Shown here: positions 25,363 through 40,830 of the stretch, in pieces
Layout: every line of letters begins with the position of its first letter
Numbering within the stretch: the stretch's first letter is position 1
Assembly: GCA_030704615.1 (NCBI GenBank)
Contig: CM060734.1
Coordinates: 35,730,042-35,794,041, forward strand
Direction: 5' to 3'
Length of the DNA stretch: 64,000 bases
Source of the DNA: Takakia lepidozioides
Lineage: Eukaryota; Streptophyta; Takakiopsida; Takakiales; Takakiaceae
Notes under the pieces: model-generated
What the model was told of the DNA's origin: nothing
The model's database searches: none
What the model saw: the letters and a program-made list of their open reading frames with translations, nothing else
Position numbers and translations under genes: made by a program

Positions 25363-26267
25363 CTACAGAGTTGACCATTTCACTGTTCTCCATTTCACCT
25401 GCAGGGCCCAAATTGATTTGGAAACATCCGAGATAAAAAAAAGCACATGTTTCAATCTCTCAGAAGTCCAAAACATTTGCCCATGGTTGACAGAATCTTG
25501 CCTGTAATCCTTGCAGGATGTATTCAATTTAATTGGTCTCTCTCCATCATTGTGTGTAATTGGTACAGTACAGTCCGAACCATGTATGCTCCAATGTGCA
25601 TAGAGGAGGAAGGGAGAAGATTGATGATGCAGAAATAAATGAGCAAGTCACTTAGGAGGTTGCAATCAATACCTGCAATGTTTGCTGAGTCTTCCATCAT
25701 TCAGCAGCAGTCAGTCTGTATTGTGATGAGCTCCTTCTAGTGTCCTTACTTCAACACAGATTACTCTGTATGCACGCATGAATGGTAAGCCAAGTGCCCA
25801 TCACAGACGCCTGATTACAATCCCAGTGGGTGGCACGTCTCACTTCAGAGATTGATATGAGGGATAGAGCAACGAGGTAAAACTGCAGAGCTAAGTTATG
25901 TCAAAGCTTGACTGCACTACACTGTAGTCACCATTCATGCAGGACTTCTCTTTTTGCCCTTTTTGTTTTTTTGTTTTTGAGGGAACCTGGGTTCTTTTTC
26001 CTTTTTATTATTTTTTCCCTCTAGAGTCTGCCCGTTTAAATTTTAATTAACAATAAAATATTTATAAACAATACAAGGAAAGAAGCAAATTCAAGTATTT
26101 ACCCGGAAAAACCGGTGGCAGGAAGGGGAAGCAAAACCCTAGCGCCGTCTCCTTGCTCGCTCCTTTTTGCTGCGAGGAGAGATTGGCATCGCGATTCCTC
26201 GAGCGTCTTCGCTACCCACATCGACGTCTTTCTTCCTCCTGAGCAAGGCGGCGTCTGCTAGTCCATC
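25363..26267. other. Intergenic and eS17 promoter/5' UTR
   Basis: No gene is recognised between the Rxt3 stop and the eS17 start. The 3' part (about 26,140-26,267) is pyrimidine-rich and is the likely eS17 5' UTR. An AT-rich tract lies at 25,960-26,090. Confidence 0.5.
26134..26141 (+). promoter_or_regulatory. Telo box (AAACCCTA) of the eS17 promoter
   Basis: AAACCCTA lies 127 bp before the start codon, next to the likely transcription start. This motif is typical of plant ribosomal protein promoters, so its position fits co-regulation with other translation genes. Confidence 0.6.
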
Positions 26268-28539
<2,272 letters not shown>

Positions 28540-29998
28540 ACAATAGAAGCAGGTTAAGGCTGCCATTACTTACTTTGCAGTCATCGGGCCTTGTTTTTCG
28601 TATACAATTCACAGGCCTCAGATTTTGCAAGCATGAGTCGCTGTGTGCAGGGAAAGATGACCTATGTGAGAATGAAAATGGGGATGTTGCTCCTGGAATG
28701 CTGCTTGATATGAACCTTATTGAGCTGGGGCTGTCTGTTGTTTTACCTCACCAATGCAACACATGCAGATTTTTTTCACTCATGTAAGAGGTAGGAACTC
28801 ACAGACTGCTGAATTGTTGCCCAGCCCAAGTTTCACAAGGTTCTGGAATAATTAAGTAACAGCATACAAAAAGTCTGAAGAAGATTACGTTTGAAGAATG
28901 CTTTTGTGTAGAACTGATTGCAAGGGGACTGTTGTTGAATGCTCTCTTGTGATCATTGTCTGGCCGGCAGGAGATGAAACAGACTTCAATTATGTAGTAG
29001 AATTCGAGTGCATTGTGTTATATGTGATGTTTGTCAGATTGTTGTGGGAGGAGTAAGGCGTAGGGCCTCCTTACAGGTGGTCAAACCCGAACAAAAGATG
29101 ATGTCACTGTCATGCTCCACCGGCACTACTATGTGCAAAACCCTAGTTTTGGTCCTTACGTCATACCCCTGTAGGAAGTCAAGAGATTGCGTCCCAATGG
29201 TGTCTCTCCTGCCTATTGGGAGTTTATTTCTCGAGCAGTGCTTGGTGGAGGATGGAGACAGATAAACCACCGAGTTCCTCTTGGGAGATCAGGTGGCCAC
29301 TCAATAGTCTTCACTCTACTGGACCGGCATCTTTTCCTTTTTCTCTTAGCTGTATTCATATTTTCTTCTCTTCCTCTTCTCAAGTAGTCCTTCTCCCATC
29401 CTTTATCCTCCTTTCCTTCTACATCTTCAAGTGATGCCCTATGTATTGCCACAGTAGCATCTCTCACCCAGCCTTCCCTTCCCCTTTGTCTCTCCCTTGG
29501 AACCATCTCCCTTACCTCCCCCTCAAAATGAGCGCGGTTAGAATGCAAAGTCAAAGTCAATAGCTTAACTGTCTTTGTGGCTGAAAGTCACCCATTGTTG
29601 ATATCTGATCAAGAAATTAATGGGTGCGGAGCTGTGAAGCGGGGATTCCTCAAGTATCATGTCTACTTGAAATGCCTGTCCAATATAAGTAATAAGTGAA
29701 ACATGATTAGTAGATATATGAGACTGTCTGACCTAGCTGCACAAATCTCCACTGAGATTATGTTCCACTGATTGTTAAGTTGTAGGAGGCCATAGAATTC
29801 CAGCTAGCAGATTTTGAACTTGTCTGGAATCCGTACAGAAACATCTCCTAGTTCCTGATAGAGAGTACTGGACTGTGGCATAGTATGGAGTTGACATTCT
29901 CTTCAGAAAAAGAGATGTGTGAATCCTCAGTTTCAACAACCAAATTGTGAATGTCTCAAGGTGTAGACCTTTGAGTTTAGCCTTCTAACAACCAAGTG

Positions 29999-30635
29999 CT
30001 GAATAAGTATCTAAGTACAATATTAGTATTGGTATTAGGATGAATAAGGGCCACTTTATACACACAACAAATGAGCGCCCAAAATGTGGTAGTGGTCGGT
30101 CATTGAACTAATTAAGCAATACATTTTCTCCTTTGACAATCCAATGTGGTGGCTTTTGGGGTGTCCAGTTTGAGGGGTCCAAGTCCAACCAAGTCATGTC
30201 TACTAGGGGGTAATTAGTTTCCTGCCAAGTAAGGTTCTGGTTGCTTCACTAATTTGAGACTTGGATTCTTAAGGCTATATCCGTGGGCCCTGTCCAGGCA
30301 ACATCTTTTAAAGGGGAGATGGTTCATGAGCCAAATTGGGATAATCAGGTGTCATGTGGTGGTTTGTATTCTCCTCGCGTTGGAACTCGGTTGCCCGGAC
30401 GCGGGGGCACCTGACAACATTGCGCGCTAAGCCCCCGCGTTATAGGAGCTGCCTTCCATGGACGTATTTAGCCTGTGTGGCCTTGGTATAAGAGTACTCA
30501 CTTTCTATCTCAGTCTTTGTAAGGCTTTACACACACTAACTTTGGTCCCTAGAATAATCATTTTTTCTACCATCATCGAAGGACCAAGAGTGCTTCAACT
30601 TGGTCCTTAGTCCTTCATTGGGGGGCTTATTCAGC
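29999..30635. mobile_element. Inverted-terminal insertion in unit 1, replacing the end of Sec14 copy 1
   Basis: This block begins GCTGAATAAG and ends CTTATTCAGC, a perfect 10-bp inverted repeat, and is absent from the equivalent place in unit 2 (about 36,745-36,780). The right end lies inside the last codons of Sec14 copy 1 and supplies its TGA. The insertion is not clean: about 30 bp of the unit-2 sequence is missing at the site, so a target duplication cannot be shown. Its interior (30,096-30,290) is similar to 40,496-40,720. Confidence 0.55.
30512..30612 (-). repeat. Short MITE-like repeat, copy A
   Basis: This roughly 100-bp stretch is present in opposite orientation at about 40,726-40,830. 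Both contain GGACCAA near each end in opposite orientation (AACTTTGGTCCCTAG and its complement). The hairpin-like form fits a miniature inverted-repeat element. Family unknown. Confidence 0.45.
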
Positions 30636-32787
30636 GCCGAAGTTCCATGTTGGAAAGATCAGGTGTAATTGGTGTACTATCTTGTTGGGCTCCAACTTTC
30701 CAATACGTGGCACATTTCATGTCCGACTGCAGCATTAACTTGGAGTACTCTTCATGGTTGTAGTCAGAGGGGTTGTCACATACAGTTTCCACACTGTCCT
30801 TGTTGAAATGCTCGTACAGGTGCTTCATTGTCTCAGGATTTCTAGTGTATACAAACTTCACTTTTGAGAATGTCTTGGGATCAAGCACTGGCTTGATAAT
30901 CTGCAACAAACAACCACTAGATTAAATCTGGGCATTTTCACCACCACGTGCCTGAGAATCCTAAAGAAACCATGACATTGATGATGGTGGTTGCAGGTCC
31001 CCATCATCATCTCTCCCACCATTGAATCCAGCTCTCCACAGTACACCATTGATTAATCAGCTCAAAGGAGATTAAAGTGCACAACCTTATCCTACCAAAA
31101 CTCTGGATGCATCACACTTACCCCCCAAAATGCTTCGAACACGCGAGGAGGATTGTACAAGATTATAGCATTCAATCGCTCGGGGTAATGTTTTTGCAGA
31201 ATATTTGCAGATTCCCGTGCTGTCTTAATAGGAGTTGAGTTTTTCATAGTCAAGCCCTTGAAATTAATTAGCCACACCATTTGTTCCTGCCCTGCTGGCA
31301 GATTCAATATTGCATCCTCCAGAGCGTAGACCAGCTGCCGGATGTGTCCATCAGGATTTGTTGTGTTCTGTATCAATACAAAAAATGGCATCAGTCAACC
31401 CAATGAGGTATTGAGAAACCAGGGTTTATCTTTAATGATTTGTAGTAGCTCTGCAACCTTCATGCTCCCCGTTCACTCCCAAGAGCTCTTCATCTTTGAT
31501 GATGACACTTTAAAGGTTGCCATCTCCATTGCAAATGGTTTTGTCAATGAATGCTTATTATCATGACCGTTGAAAAACATGAAAAGCATTCCAGCCTAGG
31601 ATAGCATGATCTACTTACTGTGGTTGATCGGATTGTGGCCGAATCTGCAGAGGACCAAAGCAGACCATGTACATTGGGGAAGTATTAATTACAATAGCAG
31701 TTCGTAACAACGGAGTGGCAACAAGGGGTGTACCTGCCTCCCCGGGTGCATCACCAAGACAGTGTGCCCCTGCTTGTCCGTGTAGTTTGCTCTGTAACAT
31801 TTTCCAGTCTCTGCTTCTACTGCTATCTGCTCCTGCAAGCCAATTGTATGAGTTAAATTCCAGGTTTTGGACAGGTTCCCTAGTCTTCTCCAGAAATGTT
31901 TCTTGACCAATATGTCTTCCTCATCTCGCACTTTGTATCTGTCAGTCTCTACTCACTACAGAACCCCCTCCTCCTCCCTCCCCATCCCATTGCAGATGTG
32001 TGTAGAGTGTCTGTTATAGCAACACTCGTTCATGTTTCTCCTCTTGCCCTCCAAATGAGCAACATAACTGACCCAGCAAATTTCTTCAGGTTTATAAGTC
32101 GCTCTCCAAGCAAGTGTTTCTCGTAGCATCTTCTCAGCTTTCTTGACATTCCAGTTTCGTGCCCGCAGATATCGCATGAGGCAGTCATCTGATGCATATT
32201 GTAATGCGCGACCAGTCAGTGGTCCCAATGCTGCCTGCAGCTCCTTCACCTACATCCTCAGGAGCTATGAGTAAACCAGAATTCAAGTAGGGAGTAGTCC
32301 ACCACTCCAAACTTCAGAATCAGAACACATACATTGTAAGTCTTGGGCTCTGGCCTGAAAACAATGGAGTATTGAGGACCATGGAGAATCTTTCTATTTC
32401 AGTCCAGCCCACTATGACATCAATAATGTCCCAAAATGCACTACAGGTTGACTTGACAACTCTCTGGCATATATCATTAGCAGAATTTTAGGTGAAATGC
32501 CAGTTCTAACAGCTTGACTTGCTCACTGAAGAAGTCTTAGAATAACGTGCCAACCAGGAAATGATCACATGTCTATCAAACAACTACCTAAGCATCGAGA
32601 TGACACACAAGTACTCCCAAACACTAATTAGACTCCCAAACACACTTTCTAGAATGTAATGGATGGATAGTATTTCTAATGCAGTCACCAATAAGCTGTG
32701 AACACCTTCCAAAGATAGACGGCCCACCAGAGCTTGCTCGTCACCAGGCGAAGAAAGCTCTCTGCTCAAACTCTTTCTCAATGACAT
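30631..32787 (-). CDS. Sec14/CRAL-TRIO lipid-transfer protein, copy 1 (291 aa)
   Basis: Exons on the minus strand: 32787-32704, 32249-32073, 31832-31734, 31367-31122, 30900-30631, all in phase 0. The CRAL-TRIO N-terminal part is YLRARNWNVKKAEKML-LAWRATYKPEEICW; the lipid-binding part holds GHTVLVMHP, EQMVWLINFKG, KHYPERLNAIILYNPP and KVKFVYTRNPETMK. This is the short plant Sec14-like group without a GOLD or nodulin tail; members bind phosphoinositides or other lipids in the cytosol. The exon 1 donor (GGT|GTTCAC) is chosen for phase. Compared with copy 2, the core changes IDFKGWTLKN to INFKGLTMKN, altering normally conserved positions, and the C-terminus RPSIVE is replaced by RR and a stop from the inserted repeat. 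The frame is open, so it may still be expressed, but relaxed selection is likely. Confidence 0.85.
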
Positions 32788-35078
32788 GTTTGTGAGCTGT
32801 CTCCTATCAGCAGCCTCTGGTCGCACTGATAATCACAGTTGAGATTTTGTAAATAACATTATCCGTCACAGACAGACTGCAATTAGACTAGTAAGTCAAG
32901 CTATGTGTTGACTGCGATTCACCCTTTTACACTTCAATCTTCACCTGTAGTTGTTTGTTTTTTATAACTGTCTCAACTCGATTCCCCTTTGATTGTAAAC
33001 ATCCGTTGACAAGCACTACCAGGAGATATCCACTTCCACATTCGAGCTGAGACACTCCCATCAACCACTGGCACGATTCCCCCTCGCTCTCTTTGTGAGC
33101 ACAAATTCCATGCCCTACAGTACCAAATCGTAACAATCTCATGAACAGACCAACGGGCAATGAAAAGATACAGACTGGAACTACCAAAGAGCCCTTGCAA
33201 CCCAGATTCAAACAAGTAGACTACGTACGTAGCTTGCGGGGAAATAATCATCGCCCGAGGACGAGCTTCCTAGATTCTAAAAACTGACCACGTACATAAA
33301 GGCTCCCGAAACATTCCCCAGTTCAAGCTCTCGCAGGGCTGCAGTTTCCGTCTTCTGATAATAGTCACACAAGCAGAATGAGCCCTTCTCTAACCGGTTT
33401 ACCGTAATCTTGCTTCACTGTACATTCATACCTTTGTTTCACACACTCCTTTTTGTTATTCCATTGTTAGTTGGAGGATTCGATGATTCGATCACTGCAT
33501 TAGCCAGATCCACTCAGGATTTGTGGCACCTTCTGCACTCGGCACCTGCGTTACTAAATTGCATTCTTCCACAGAAACAGATAATTCTAAGCCCCGAGGT
33601 GAGCAGACCTGAGCCCTGGGGACCCGAACAGCAGTCGAAAGACTCAAATCCTAAAGAAGCAGGAAACTGAGATTACCTGAATGGATTGTAGCTGTGGCCG
33701 CTGTAGCCACCGAGGACCGGGACGTTTCCAGTAAACTCCAAAAACATTCACTGATCCTGCATGGTGGGAGGAGCTTGATAAGTCTGCAAAGCGATCCAAC
33801 CAGACCTGTGCCGCGCCACGGATCGCGGACTTATGACACAAGTGTTTAGAGTTTAGACGACTTCGGTGTGGTGTCGAACACAATCCGAGGCTAGGATCTC
33901 GGGGAGCAGCTTTCTAGGAAAGCGGGGAGGGCAAACATGGCGGCACCGGAATGGATATAACGCGAGCCACAGCAGCTTCGTCGTGGGAAGTCAGACTCTC
34001 CCAACAGGGGCCCCACAGTGCGCAGTCAAAAGCCATTTCCAGACTTGTCTCAGACCTTCCCTCACGAGAATCTCGTGTTTACGTTCACAGAGAGAAACTT
34101 AGAATAGGTCGGATCAAAGCCCACCGTTCGGGCTCCAGTTCCCAACGTTCCCATTCCTCATTTTCTGCTCATTTGGAGAACCCAACTGTGAGTCTTTGTC
34201 AAACCCTGCCCAACATTCCTCTCTTTTTTTTCTTTTTTAAATAAAATATATTAAAGAAAAGCATGACATGTGTCCCGGGGCAGCCTTCTAGAAGGGTCCC
34301 ACCGCCCAGAGAGCGTATATAAAGCAAATCAGGGATACACTGGCGCCCCGCATCGGAGCAACCGAGTTCTCCAGCACGAGGAGAACTCCGTTATATACAC
34401 CAGACCGTTGGATTACACACCATCTCAATCACTCCTAGTTTGCCACCTACTCGAGGCATTGGGGGACGGCAGGCAGTGTGGCCGTAACGCAGCCGCAGTC
34501 GCAGGCCTGCGTTCAAGAGCTGTGCGTCCACCCAACGGGCCTTTGCCCTCTGTGGCCGGGGCATTAGTCATCATCTCTTGGAATGACCGTCAGCCTCCTC
34601 TAACTTATTCATTTTAAGCAACGCCATGGTCACATGAAAAGATAGATTTTTATTGTTTACAGTCCAGCTTCCAAAACTTGGAGTTAGTTGGTCGCCAAAC
34701 CACAATATTGAGTTTTTTCTTGGACGGTCACTAACCAGCCGCCTATAATCAAGGCCACTAGATGCACTTTATTCAATTCCTTGTTTTGGCTTTACACTAG
34801 GGATGAAGACCAACAATGCTCCAAACTTTGTATGGCCCTGGTCCCTGAGTGAAGCGACTCTAAACTTAGTGCATGCAGTCAGGCTGTGACCTAGTTTGAA
34901 GAGTTTCATAAACATGGGTTTTGCTAGATTTTCTGCTGAGAGTGGATGTCAACAAGGCTTCAAGGGTTTTCATCTGACTCGGACCCTAGCATTTAGCTTG
35001 AACATCTAATCTATATACATAGATATACCTATCTATATATGTCTGACCAAAAGCTGCGTGCTATGGTGGGCTGAGCAG

Positions 35079-35165
35079 GCTGCTCCACCTGCAGGAGGTG
35101 GCTTCTTCAAGCCACAAGTGGGTGGTTTCCAAGGTGGAAATTTTCAGGGTAACAGGAGAACTTAA
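35079..35165 (+). pseudogene. Orphan last exon of eS17
   Basis: A copy of eS17 exon 5 (acceptor GAGCAG|GCT, stop TAA at 35,163-35,165) with flanking intron and 3' sequence. Exons 1-4 are absent. It is a by-product of the tandem duplication and cannot make eS17 by itself. Confidence 0.9.
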
Positions 35166-36767
35166 ACAATAGAAGCAGGTTAAGGCTGCCATTACTTTCT
35201 TTGCAGGCATCAGGCCTTGTTTTTCGTATACAATTCACAGGCCTCAGATTCTTTGCAAGCATGAGTCGCTGTGTGCAGGGAAAGATGACCTATGTGAGAA
35301 TGAAAATGGGGATGTTGCTCCTGGAATGCTGCTTGATATGAACCCTATTGAGCTGGGGCTGTCTGTTGTTTTACCTCACCAATGCAACACATGCAGATTT
35401 TTTTCACTCATGTAAGAGGTAGGAACTCACAGAATGCTGAATTGTTGCACTAACTGCATTGAAACACTTCTTACCTGACCAGCCCAAGTTTCACAAGGTT
35501 CTGGAATAATTAAGTAACAGCATACAAAAAGTCTGAAGAAGATTACGTTTGCTTTTGTGTAGAACTGATTGCAAGGGGACTGTTGTTGAATGCTCTCTTG
35601 TGATCATTGTCTGGCCGGCAGGAGATGAAACAGACTTCAATTATGTAGAAGAATTCGAGTGCATTGTGTTATATGTGATGTTTGTCAGATTGTTGTGGGA
35701 GGAGTAAGGCGTAGGGCCTCCTTCCAGGTGGTCAAACCCGAACAAAAGATGGTGTCACTGTCAGGCTTTTATGCTCCACCGGCACTACTATGTGCAAAAC
35801 CCTAGTTTTGGTCCTTACGTCATACCCCTGTAGGAAGTCAAGAGATTGCGTCCCAATGGTGACTCTCGCCGCCTATTGGGAGTTTATTTCTCGAGCAGTG
35901 CTTGGTGGAGGATGGAGACAGATAAACCACCGAGTTCCTCTTGGGAGATCAGGTGGCCACTCAATAGTCTTCACTCTACTGGACCGGCATCTTTTCCTTT
36001 TTCTCTTAGCTGTATTCATATTTTCTTCTCTTCCTCTTCTCAAGTAGTCCTTCTCCCATCCTTTATCCTCCTTTCCTTCTACATCTTCAAGTGATGCCCT
36101 ATGTATTGCCACAGTAGCATCTCTCACCCGGCGTTCCCTGCCCCTTCGTCTCTCCCTCTCCCGAACCATCTCCCTTACCTCCCGTCAAAATGAGCGCAGT
36201 TAGATTGCAAGTCAAAGTCAATAGCTTCACTCTCTTTGGGGCCAGAAGTCACCCATTGTTGATATCTGATCAAGAAATTGATGGGGAGCGGAGCTGTGAA
36301 GCGGGGATTCCTCAACTATAATATATAATATATGCTTGAAATGCCTGTCCAATGTAAGATTAATTAGTAATCATGATTAGTAGATATATGAGACTGTCCA
36401 ACCTAGCTGCGGAAATCTCCACTGAGATTATATTCCAGTGCCACTGATTATTGACTTGTAGAAGGCCATAAAGTCCCAGCTAGCAGATTTTGAACTTGTC
36501 TGGAATCTGTGCAGCAACATCTCCTAGTTCCTGATAGAGAGTACTGGACTGTGGAATAGTATGGAGTTGACATTCTCTCCAGAATGAGAGATGTGTGAAT
36601 GCTCAGTTTCAACAACCAAATTGTGAAGGTCTCAAGGTGCAGGTCTTAGAGTTTAGCCTTGAATTTACTGATATCCGACCACCAAGACATGATTCAATTG
36701 TATGAATTTCGACTGGCAACAAAAGTACTACATGATTCTAACAACCAAGTGCTTGGACCTTCGAAAG

Positions 36768-38926
36768 TCATTCAACAATGGACGGCCGAAGTTCCATGTT
36801 GGAAAGACCGGGTGTAATAGGTGTACTATCTTGTTGGGCTCCAACTTTCCAATACGTGGCACATTTCATGTCCGACTGCAGCATTAACTTGGAGTACTCT
36901 TCATGGTTGTAGTCAGAGGGGTTGTTACATACAGTTTCCACACTGTCCTTGTTGAAATGCTCGTACAGGTGCTTCATTGTCTCGGGATTTCTAGTGTATA
37001 CAAACTTCACTTTTGAGAATGTCTTGGGATCAAGCAATGGCTTGAAAATCTGCAACAAACAACCACTGGATTAAATCTCGGCATTTCCACCGCGTGCCTC
37101 AGAATCCTAAATGAACCATGACATTGATTATGGTGGTTGCAGGTCCCCATCATCATCTCTCCCACCGTTGAATCCAGCTCTCCACAGTACACCATTGATT
37201 AATCAGCTCAAAGGAGACTAAAATGCACAACCTTATCTCACCAAAACTCTGGATGCATCACACATACCCCAAAAAATGCTTCAAACACGCGAGGAGGATT
37301 GTACAAGATGGCAGCATTCAATCGCTCGGGGTAATGGTTTTGCAGAATATTTGCAGCTTCCCGTGCTGTCTTAAGAGGAACTGAGTTTTTCAAAGTCCAG
37401 CCCTTGAAATCAATTAGCCACACCATTTGTTCCTGCCCTGCTGCCAGATTCAAAATCGCATCCTCCAGACAGTAGACCAGCTGCCGGATTTGTCTATCAT
37501 GATTTGTTGTGTTCTGTATCACTAAAAACCATGGCATCAGTCAAACCAATGAGGTATTGAGAAACCAGTGTTTATCTTAATGATTTGTAGTAGCTCTGCA
37601 ACCTTCATGCTCCAAGTTCACTCCCAAGAGCTTTTCATCTTTGATGATGACACTTTAAAGGTTGCCATCTCCATTGCAATTGGTTTTGTCAATGAAAGCT
37701 TATTATCATGACCGTTGAAAAACATGAAAAGCATTCCAGCCTAGTATAGCATGATCTACTTACTGCGGTTGATCAGATTGTGGCCGAATCTGCAGAGGAC
37801 CAAAGCAGACCATGTACATTGGGGAAGTACTAGTTACAATAGCAGTTCGTAGAAACGCAGTGGCAACAAGGGCTTACCTGCCTCCCCGGGTGCATCACCA
37901 AGACAGTGTGCCCCTGCTTGTCCATGTAGTTTGCTCTGTAACATTTTCCAGTCTCTGACTCTACTGCTATCTCCTCCTGCAAGCCAATTGTATGAGTTAA
38001 ATTCCAGGTGTTGGACAGGTTCCCTAGTCTTCTCCAGAAATGTTTCTTAACCAATATGTGTCTTCCTCATCTTGCACTTTGTGTCTGTCAGTCACTACTC
38101 ACTACAGATGAGCAAGTGTTGCTATAACAGGCACTCTACACACATCTGGAATGGGATGGGGAGAGAGGAGGAGGGGGTCTCCTCTTGCCCTCCAAATGAG
38201 CAACATAACTGACCCAGCAAATTTCTTCAGGTTTGTAAGTCGCTCTCCAAGCAAGCGTTTGTTGTAGCATCTTCTCAGCTTTCTTGACATTCCAGTTTCG
38301 TGCCCGCAGATATCGCTTGAGGCAGTCATCTGATGCATATTGTAATGCGCGACCAGTCAGTGGTCCCAATGCTGCCTGCAGCTCCTTCACCTACATCCCC
38401 AGTAGCTATGTGTAAACCCGAACTTAAGTAGGGAGTAGTCCACCACTCCGAATTTCAGAATCAGAACACATACATTGGAACATGGACAGTCTCGGGCTAT
38501 GGCCTGAAAACAATTGAGTATTGAGGACCATGGAGAATCTTTCAGCCCACTATGACATCACAATCTCCCAAAATGCACTACAGGTTGACTTGACAACTCT
38601 CTGGCATATAGCATTAGCAGAATTTTAGGTGAAATGCCAGTTCTAACAGCTTGACTTGCTCACTGAAGAAGTCTTAGAATAACTTGCCAACCAGGCAATG
38701 ATCACATGTCTATCAAACAACTATTTAAGCATCGAGGTGGCACCCAAGTACTCCCAAACACTAATTAGACTCCCAAACACACACTTTCTAGAATGTCATG
38801 CATGGATAGTATTTCTAATGCAGTCACCAATAAGCTGTGAACACCTTCCAAAGATAGACGGCCCACCAGAGCTTGCTCGTCACCAGGCGAAGAATGCTCT
38901 CTGCTCAAACTCTTTCTCAATGACAT
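36768..38926 (-). CDS. Sec14/CRAL-TRIO lipid-transfer protein, copy 2 (295 aa)
   Basis: Exons on the minus strand: 38926-38843, 38390-38214, 37976-37878, 37513-37268, 37049-36768 (TGA), all in phase 0. Layout and sequence match copy 1, but the core keeps the residues usual in the family: EQMVWLIDFKGWTLKN, REAANILQNHYPERLNAAIL. The C-terminus ends ELRPSIVE. I take this as the less altered copy. Upstream and downstream flanks are also duplicated, so both copies should start with the same promoter. Confidence 0.87.
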
Positions 38927-39914
38927 GTTTGTGAGCTTTTTCAGCAGCCTCTGGTCGCACTGACAATCACAGTTGAGAGTTTGTAAACAACATGATTCGT
39001 CACAGACAGACTGCAATTAGACTAGTAAGTCAAGCTATGTGTTGACTGCGATTCACCCTTTTAGACTTCAATCATCACCTGTAGTTGTTTTTTATAACTG
39101 TCTCAACTCGAATCCCCTTTGATTGTAAACATCAGTTGACAAGCACTACCAGGAGATATCCACTTCCACATTCGAACTGAGGACACTCCCATCAACCACT
39201 GGCACGATCCCCCTTCGCCCATGCCCTGGAGTACCAAATCGTAACAATCTCATGAACAGACCAACGGGCAATGAAAAGATACTGAGTGGGACTACCCAAG
39301 AGCCCTTGCAACCCAGATTCAACTCAAGTAGACTACGTATGTAGCTTGCGGGAAATAATCATCGCCCGAGGACGAGCTTCCTAGATTCTAAAAACTGACC
39401 ACCTGTACATAAAGGCCCCCGAAACATTCCCCAGTTCAAGCTCTCGCAGGGCTGCAGTTTACGTCTTCTGATAATAGTCACACAAGCAGAATGAGCCCTT
39501 CTCTACCCGGTTTACCGTAATCTTGCTTCACTGTACATTCATTCCTTTGTTTCACACCCTCCTTTTTGTTATTCCATTGTTAGTTGGAGGATTCGATGAT
39601 TCGATGATTCGATCACTGCATTAGCCAGATCCACTCAGGCTTTGTGGCACCTTCTGTACTCGGCACCTGCGTTACGAAATTGCATTCTTCCACAGAAACA
39701 GATAATTCTAAGCCCCAACGTATGAGCAGACCTGAGCCCTGGGACCCGAACAGCAGTCGAAAGACTCAAATCCAAAAGAAGCAGGAAATTGAGATTACCT
39801 GAATGGATTGTAGCTGTGGCCGCTGTAGCCACCGAGGACCGGGACGTTTCCAGTAAACTGCAAAAACATTCACTGATCCTGCATGGTGGGAGGAGCTTGA
39901 TAAGTCTGCAAAGC

Positions 39915-40255
39915 TGATTGATTGCAAAACACACTCAGAAGCTGGATTGAAGTGACCTTTATCTCAGGGCTAGAATTGGCCTTACTAGTCCGAAAACATT
40001 AGTAAACGGAGGCCAATTGGACACGGCCTGAAGAGAGACTGCTCCTGCTACGAAGAGTGGATGGACAAACATAGAGGAGAAAAGAAGATAGAGAGTCTAG
40101 GGCCTTCAACTCTTCCTCGGGTCTCGGGTCTCGGGCCTTCTCTTCCTTCTAGGAAAATTACAAGCCGGGCTATTACAAGGCCCGCCTGGTGAAATTAGAG
40201 AGACAATCTGTTCTCATGTTGAATCATTGCGCCTCTGTCTTCTCAGTAGATATCA
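39915..40255. mobile_element. Unit-2-specific insertion of unknown type
   Basis: About 340 bp lies between two blocks that are nearly adjacent in unit 1 (AGTCTGCAAAGC at 33,782-33,793 and GGATCGCGGACTTAT at about 33,820). It has no ORF and contains GGTCTCG repeats near 40,120. Nature unknown; a solo LTR or short transposon is possible. Confidence 0.4.
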
Positions 40256-40725
40256 TCACGAGATGGGATCGCGGACTTATCACACAAGTGTTTAGAGTTT
40301 AGGCGACGTGGAACACAATCCGAGGCTAGGATCTCGATTCTCGGGGAGCAGCTTTCTAGGAAAGCAGGGAGAGCAAACATGGCGGCACAGGAATGGAGCC
40401 ACAGCAGCGAGCGACAGCAGCTTCGTCGTTGGGAAGTCAGACTCTCCCAACAGGGGCCCCACAGTGCGCAGTCAAAAGCCATTTCCAGACTTGTGGTGGT
40501 CGGTCATTGAAGTAACTACATGCAATACCTTAGGGTGCGCGGCCACTAAGTATCTCCTTTGACAATCCAATGTGGTGGCTTTTGGGGTTGTCCAGTTTCA
40601 GGCGTCCGAGTCCAACCAAGTCATGTCTACTAGGGGGTAATTAGTAATTAGGTTCCTGCCAAGTAAAGTAAGGTTCCTTCGCTAACTTGAGACTTGGATT
40701 CTCAAGGCTGTATAAGGGCCGCATT

Positions 40726-40830
40726 ACACTAGGGACCAAGTTGAAGCACTCTTGGTCCTTTGATGCTGGTATAAAATATGAATACCTAGGGACCAAAGTT
40801 AGTGTGTGTAAAGCCGTACCAAGACATTGT
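40726..40830 (+). repeat. Short MITE-like repeat, copy B (inverted relative to copy A)
   Basis: The reverse complement of 30,512-30,612 with an additional AT-rich middle. It lies beside a block (40,496-40,720) that is in the same orientation as 30,096-30,290, so the two loci have rearranged around it. Confidence 0.45.

Noticed and set aside
29213-29560. A minus-strand Arg-rich protein, also at 35,873-36,169
   Set aside because: The two copies differ by indels at the N-terminal side and lie in duplicated eS17 3' flank; no domain.
34270-34617. A plus-strand gene near a TATATAAA motif
   Set aside because: The frame has no domain; the GC-rich block is absent from the other duplication unit and is more likely an inserted repeat fragment.
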